From Citrus sinensis (Eukaryota; Streptophyta; Magnoliopsida; Sapindales; Rutaceae): a DNA stretch of 64,000 nt. The translations under genes and the position numbers were made by a program. Under the pieces are notes generated by a model that was not told the DNA's origin, made no database searches, and saw nothing but the letters and a program-made list of their open reading frames with translations. Shown one piece after another: positions 59,746-64,000 of the stretch; position 1 is the first letter of the stretch; the number at the start of each line of letters is the position of its first letter. The DNA lies in NCBI RefSeq assembly GCF_022201045.2, contig NC_068560.1:36233001-36297000 (forward strand), given 5' to 3'.

Positions 59746-60883
59746 ATTATTGAACTTGGGGCGCTTTTAACTAATATTTTACTGAGCCTTATTATGTAAT
59801 ATGTATGGAACATTTCATCGAACTTTATAACTTACATAAATTTGGAGGTACATAATTCTTACGACCTCATGTTACAAGTTGGGTATTATTTATACAAGTT
59901 GGGTATTATCCAAATATTGAGCGTTATTAAGTAATATGTATGGAACATTTTCGTATTATGATTGTTAGATTTTTGAGCTGAACTATGGATAAATTCTTGC
60001 TCTCAATATATTTCAAATTATAAATACATGTAGATTGCACCCCATTTAAGGAAAAAAAATGTGAAACCATATGTTATTTAAAAAAATTATATCTTATTCA
60101 AAGAAAAAAAAATAAAACATGAGTATTATTTAATTGAGATAATAAAATCTTCAGTATTAAAAATAATAAATGCTATATTTAAATCTCGTTTACATGAGAA
60201 ATGAAAGGATTAATGTGCGTTTAGCCTTAAAAAAATAAAAATGAAGAGCATATTAGGAGGAAAGATAACCACTGAATAATATTGTGTTAAAACAAGTCCG
60301 CTTGTCATTCCCGGATCTCACAAGTAACAATATTGCGTGTAAAGTCAAATGTGGAAAGGTTAACAATTGTATGCCTCCAAATAATTATTAACTTTCACGG
60401 ATATGCAACTATTTACGCACAATCTGCAGATTGTCTCAAAACGACTAAGAAAAGTCTAAAATACCCCAAGGTACCATAAGCAATATCGACCCCACTCTCT
60501 TTCACCAACATAACTTTCAAAATCAAAATCTCTCAAAATCTTTCAAAAAAAAAAAAAAAAAACTCAAAGCCTTCAAACCAATTAACTCCAATGGGCAAGT
60601 AAAAAAAACTTAACTCCAATGGGATTTCTTTTTTTAATTTCTAGTTTTTAATTCATTTCTTCAAACTCGTCACGCATGTGGAGTTTATGAATAAAGGTAA
60701 TTTAGTAACTTCCAGGATTGCTAGGATATTCATGTAACATAATTTTGGTGGAAGAACGTTCATGCAGTTTCTCAATTTTCAGAGTATAATGGCCGCAAAT
60801 CCTTACTTGAAGCAGGGTTTAGGGTTTTAGAATCGAAAAGAACGAGATAACCAACGACTACGCCAAAACCCTACAACCCTCGA
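59746..60883. other. Intergenic, promoter side of the plastid membrane protein gene
   Basis: AT-rich with a duplicated phrase around GAACTTATTATGTAATATGTATGGAACATTT variants (near 59790-59820 and 59920-59950). No gene is recognised. The last few hundred bases should be promoter and leader of the gene at 60884. Confidence 0.45.
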
Positions 60884-62398
60884 ATGAAAATGGAAGTTCA
60901 ATCCGTTTGTCGTGGACTTCAACTCCCGAAATTTAAATCATCGAATTGTGGTTTCCTCTCGCATCAATTTGTAAGTAAATTATTTTCCCGTTTGAACATC
61001 AATTTTACAGTTCATTATTGATTATCTTTGTTTAAAACCCACTCTCTTCATTTCTGTCTGCAATCTACTACGTTCAAGGTTTCACCTTCTGCAAGCCAGT
61101 TCGGGTCAAGAAGTCAAAGCATTCGATTTGGAAATGCATACAAATGTACAGTCTCCATCTTTAATCTTAATTTGTTATCTGGTTGCTTAGGAAATTGAGG
61201 AAATAACTCTTCTTTTTCAGTTTTAGGGAACACTTTTCCTAATTTAAAGCATAAAATTGAAGGGTATTCGGCATGGAGTTCGAAAAGAGGAGCTATATTA
61301 TGTGCGTCTAATTCTGGTTCAGACACAAAATTGGGATTCCCTTCGGGTGAAAATTCTAGTTTGCCAGTTGCTATTTTTAATGGGCCGGAGCCGTTTCGTG
61401 GGAAATCGGGTTCAGTATCGTTTTGTGGACTGACTCACCAGCTGGTGGAAGAAGGAAAGTTGATGTCAGCTCCGTTCCAAGAAGACAAGGGCTCATTCCT
61501 TTGGATTTTGGCACCTGTCGTGTTGATATCGTCGTTGATTCTCCCCCAGATGTTCCTTGGCAATGTAATAGAGGATTTCATCAAGGACAATCTTCTCATG
61601 GGTATATCATAGAGCTGAGTTCTTCTTTTTATGTTGTTTAGCTTTCAACTCAGTAACTTTGTATAAAATATGTGAGCTTTGTAAGTTGCATTTGTTTTCT
61701 TCTCTGTGATCAATTAAACTGCTGAGGTTGTTATGCAGAGATCGTGTCTTCTTTGACTTTTGAGTCCATGTTTTATGTTGGTCTTGCAATATTTCTGCGA
61801 ATCACTGATCGAGTTCAGAGGCCATATTTACAATTCAGCCCAAAGAGGTGGGGTCTTATCACAGGGCTCAGGGGATACTTGACTTCTGCTTTCTTCACGA
61901 CGGGCTTAAAGGTTGTTGCCCCTCTCTTTGCCGTCTATGTAACTTGGCCAGTGCTTCGACTGCCAGCCTTGGTTGCAGTGCTTCCATTTCTGGTTGGTTG
62001 TGCGGCTCAACTTGCATTTGAGACCAATCTTGACAAGCGTGGGTCGTCATGTTGGCCCTTAATTCCTATCATCTTTGAGGTTGTTTCTTGACTCATATTT
62101 ATCTTTCTCAGGCCAAAATCAAGGATTTATTAACTTTATTTTAAAATCAAGGATTTTAATGACTTTATTTTATTGGCAGGTATACAGACTTTATCAGTTG
62201 AGCAAAGCTGCTAATTTCATTGAGAGATTGATGTTCTCAATGAAAGATCTTCCGAGATCTCCGGAATTGCTGGAAAGAGGCAGTGCAATGGTTTCCATGG
62301 TAGTGATTTTCCAAGTCCTTGGTGTGGTTTGCCTCTGGTCATTGTTGACATTTCTTCTGAGGCTCTTTCCTTCTAGACCTGTAGCTGAGAACTATTAA
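60884..62398 (+). CDS. Predicted plastid multi-span membrane protein, function unknown
   Basis: Five exons, 60884-60970, 61079-61145, 61221-61601, 61739-62079 and 62180-62398, with GT..AG borders and consistent phases, give 364 aa. The start MKMEVQS is the first ATG in the message; the second Met is two codons on. The N-terminal 70 residues are rich in Ser, Arg and Lys with few acids and look like a plastid transit peptide. Hydrophobic spans follow: FLWILAPVVLISSLILPQMF, a segment around SMFYVGLAIFL, LKVVAPLFAVYV to LPFLVGCAAQ (probably two), and near the C-terminus VVIFQVLGVVCLWSLLTFLL. I recall an Arabidopsis family of plastid-predicted transmembrane proteins of this type (At1g48460/At5g63040-like) with no assigned function. 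There are no motifs that reveal a substrate. Confidence 0.8.
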
Positions 62399-63014
62399 TG
62401 TATCAATGGGAATACATCAACAATGGTCTTCCATGTAGAATCTTTACGTCTTGTTGATGAATTGTAGGGAAATGCTAGTTTTGCTGTAGATGTTGTCCTA
62501 ATGATCTTGAGGCCAAGAAGTTTTGTTCTATTGGGGTTTGTGCAACTTGTGTTGGCTGAGTTGGTTTTGAAACAGTTGCCTAGCTTGCTAGACCGCAGTT
62601 GATCCTGCTGTATCACTGATCTAAGGTGCTTGTTTGTACAGAATGGTAAACAGGCGCAGTTCATAAGGTAACACATCTGTATTTTCAGAATCTGCAACAC
62701 TTTGAAGAGCCCAAATTGTCTAGCTCTTCGTTTTTCTGAGGATTTGTAGCAAAAGAATCAAATGCTTGATTGTCACACATCAGTTAAAGCATCTGTCCAG
62801 AAAGTAAATGGAAATAGCAGCTCCCGAATTTTACATCAAGAGGAAACCAGTTAATTACTTGACCTTGAACAAACTTGGATCCCAATCATATCAAAGTGTT
62901 TAAAATGACAAGAAACAAAAGTGTCATTGCACATGATATCGTTTCTGTTATGAGTACAATAAACAATCTATCCGTATTTGTTTTCACAACAGTAGACGAT
63001 TATAATTCTAACGA
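62399..63014. other. 3' flank of the membrane protein gene
   Basis: Probably the 3' UTR of the preceding gene for the first few hundred bases, then the downstream flank of the PPR pseudogene, which points the other way. No further gene is recognised. Confidence 0.45.
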
Positions 63015-64000
63015 TCAACAGTCGCAAGCGGGATAATCACGATATGAACACTCGCCATCCTTAAAATGATGAAATCTCATGTTGTCTTGTCTCTGACAAT
63101 TATCTCTCTGTTCTCAATGCTTGAAAGTTTCTTGATAAAGTTATGGCACTCCCCGCAGATCCTCAAGTTCTTTTTTATCCTTGAGGTTCTACCGGGAGGA
63201 GTACTAATAAGCCCGTAAGCAACGGCTAGTCTTTCACTGCGACACGTCTGTGGCTTCTCTTTTGCTTCTTGGTCAAGATCATGGAGCACATACTCTGTGT
63301 ATGGCATATAGCCTGCATCCTCACCTCATTCCTCAAAGACCTCAGCTTTTTGTAAGCCTTGCTCCTATCGGGGCTCGTTTTCTTCTGGCTAAATCGGGAT
63401 TTCCCTTACCTTCTTCTTGTTGCTAAGTCTCAAACTCGAAGATGGTTCACCTAGCAGCAGTCCTGGCTCAGTTTGGGCGTATTTTTCCAGCGTCTCCCAA
63501 ACAACAGAGCTTGCGTCAATTTGCATATTTCTAATAAATTCTCTGGCCTCAGCTATCTTCTGTAATCTTCCATAAAGATCGACAATACCCAGAAAATGTT
63601 CTAGTGTAGGATTGATGTCATAATCCCTGGTCACGGACTCAAAATGTTGAAATCCTTCATCCACTGCACCAAAGCAACCGCAGGCAGTAATAACACCAAC
63701 AAAAGTAGACCAATTTGGCCTTACTCCATCATTCTTTCATCTGGGAAAAAAATTTTAGAGCGGCTTTTCCTTTCTCATTTTCTGCCGAACCCTGAAGGAA
63801 TAAATACCAAGAGTGCAAGTTTTTGAATCCAAGTTTTTCATTGATATTTGATCGAACACTCATTTCACAGTCCTCGTATCACCCAATTTACAATATACTT
63901 CCACCAGTCCATTAAATACAACAGAACTGGATTTTGACGGGGACCTCATAACATACTTCAAATCTTTTCCCAGCTTCCAACAACTTCAAATCCATGCAAA
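63015..64000 (-). pseudogene. PPR-DYW RNA-editing-type gene, frameshifted, cut by the window edge
   Basis: Reading leftward on the minus strand: PPR remnants near 63700-63960 (VFNGLVEVYCKLGDT; DGVRPNWSTFVGVITACGCF); an intact stretch GFQHFESVTRDYDINPTLEH ... VDLYGRLQKIAEAREFIRNM (63389-63664); E-type sequence [13 protein letters not shown] in another frame; then DYW sequence [13 protein letters not shown] ... [13 protein letters not shown] ... [20 protein letters not shown] (63077-63307); and after one more shift FHHFKDGECSYRDYP in place of the usual FHHFKDGKCSCGDYW. At least three frameshifts and several stops are needed to join these. The zinc-binding end is also mutated. The closest relatives I know are the organelle-editing MEF8/DYW2-type PPR proteins. 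I take it as a pseudogene. Confidence 0.8.

Noticed and set aside
1..64000. CRISPR arrays, operons, phage or bacterial mobile systems
   Set aside because: No regularly spaced identical repeats, no bacterial-type gene packing, and every recognised gene is of plant nuclear type.

Overview
The window is nuclear DNA from a dicot plant. Genes are split by AT-rich GT..AG introns, the intergenic DNA is AT-rich and full of small transposons, and the proteins are typical of angiosperms. The overall look suits a woody eudicot of the rosid type, and Citrus or a relative is my guess, but no single sequence fixes the species. There is no sign of bacterial, viral or CRISPR content.

Layout, left to right. 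A KANADI-type GARP transcription factor (1509-4567, +, six exons, best match KAN4/ABERRANT TESTA SHAPE). Two complete tandem CYP82 cytochrome P450 genes (8234-10150 and 14397-16081, both + with one intron), followed by a broken C-terminal relic of a third copy. A receptor-like cytoplasmic kinase with an N-terminal universal-stress-like domain (20792-26468, +, eight exons). A single-exon WD40 protein of the JINGUBANG type (28239-29579, -). A small conserved plant protein of unknown function (35050-35376, +). A WAKL14-like wall-associated receptor kinase (40257-43773, +). A single-exon plastid allene oxide synthase (50122-51720, -), the committed enzyme of jasmonate synthesis. A predicted plastid multi-span membrane protein (60884-62398, +). 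A frameshifted PPR-DYW pseudogene that runs off the right edge (63015-64000, -).

The space between genes is mostly transposon debris, much of which can be delimited by its own target-site duplications: hAT-type elements with 8-bp duplications (5526-6038, 12691-13128, 45848-46654), Mutator-type MITEs with 9-10-bp duplications (10427-10627, 23066-23257), tRNA-derived SINEs with duplications up to 15 bp (21800-22128, 52622-52945, 55225-55536, 55659-56027), a 5'-truncated LINE carrying an RNase H piece (31264-31570), and a larger decayed L1-type LINE (about 57785-59745). A mosaic of plastid DNA (16S rRNA, 5S rRNA, ndhF and an unassigned piece) sits at about 54318-54716.

The genes do not form one pathway. 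Links I can argue for are the CYP82 tandem array (specialised oxidative metabolism) and the jasmonate gene AOS with a G-box upstream. Nothing here amounts to an undescribed biological system. The more unusual items are the plastid mosaic, a retroelement whose outer end repeats 48 bp of its flank, a compound microsatellite inside a long palindrome, an almost tail-only retro-insertion, and two unrecognised coding candidates.
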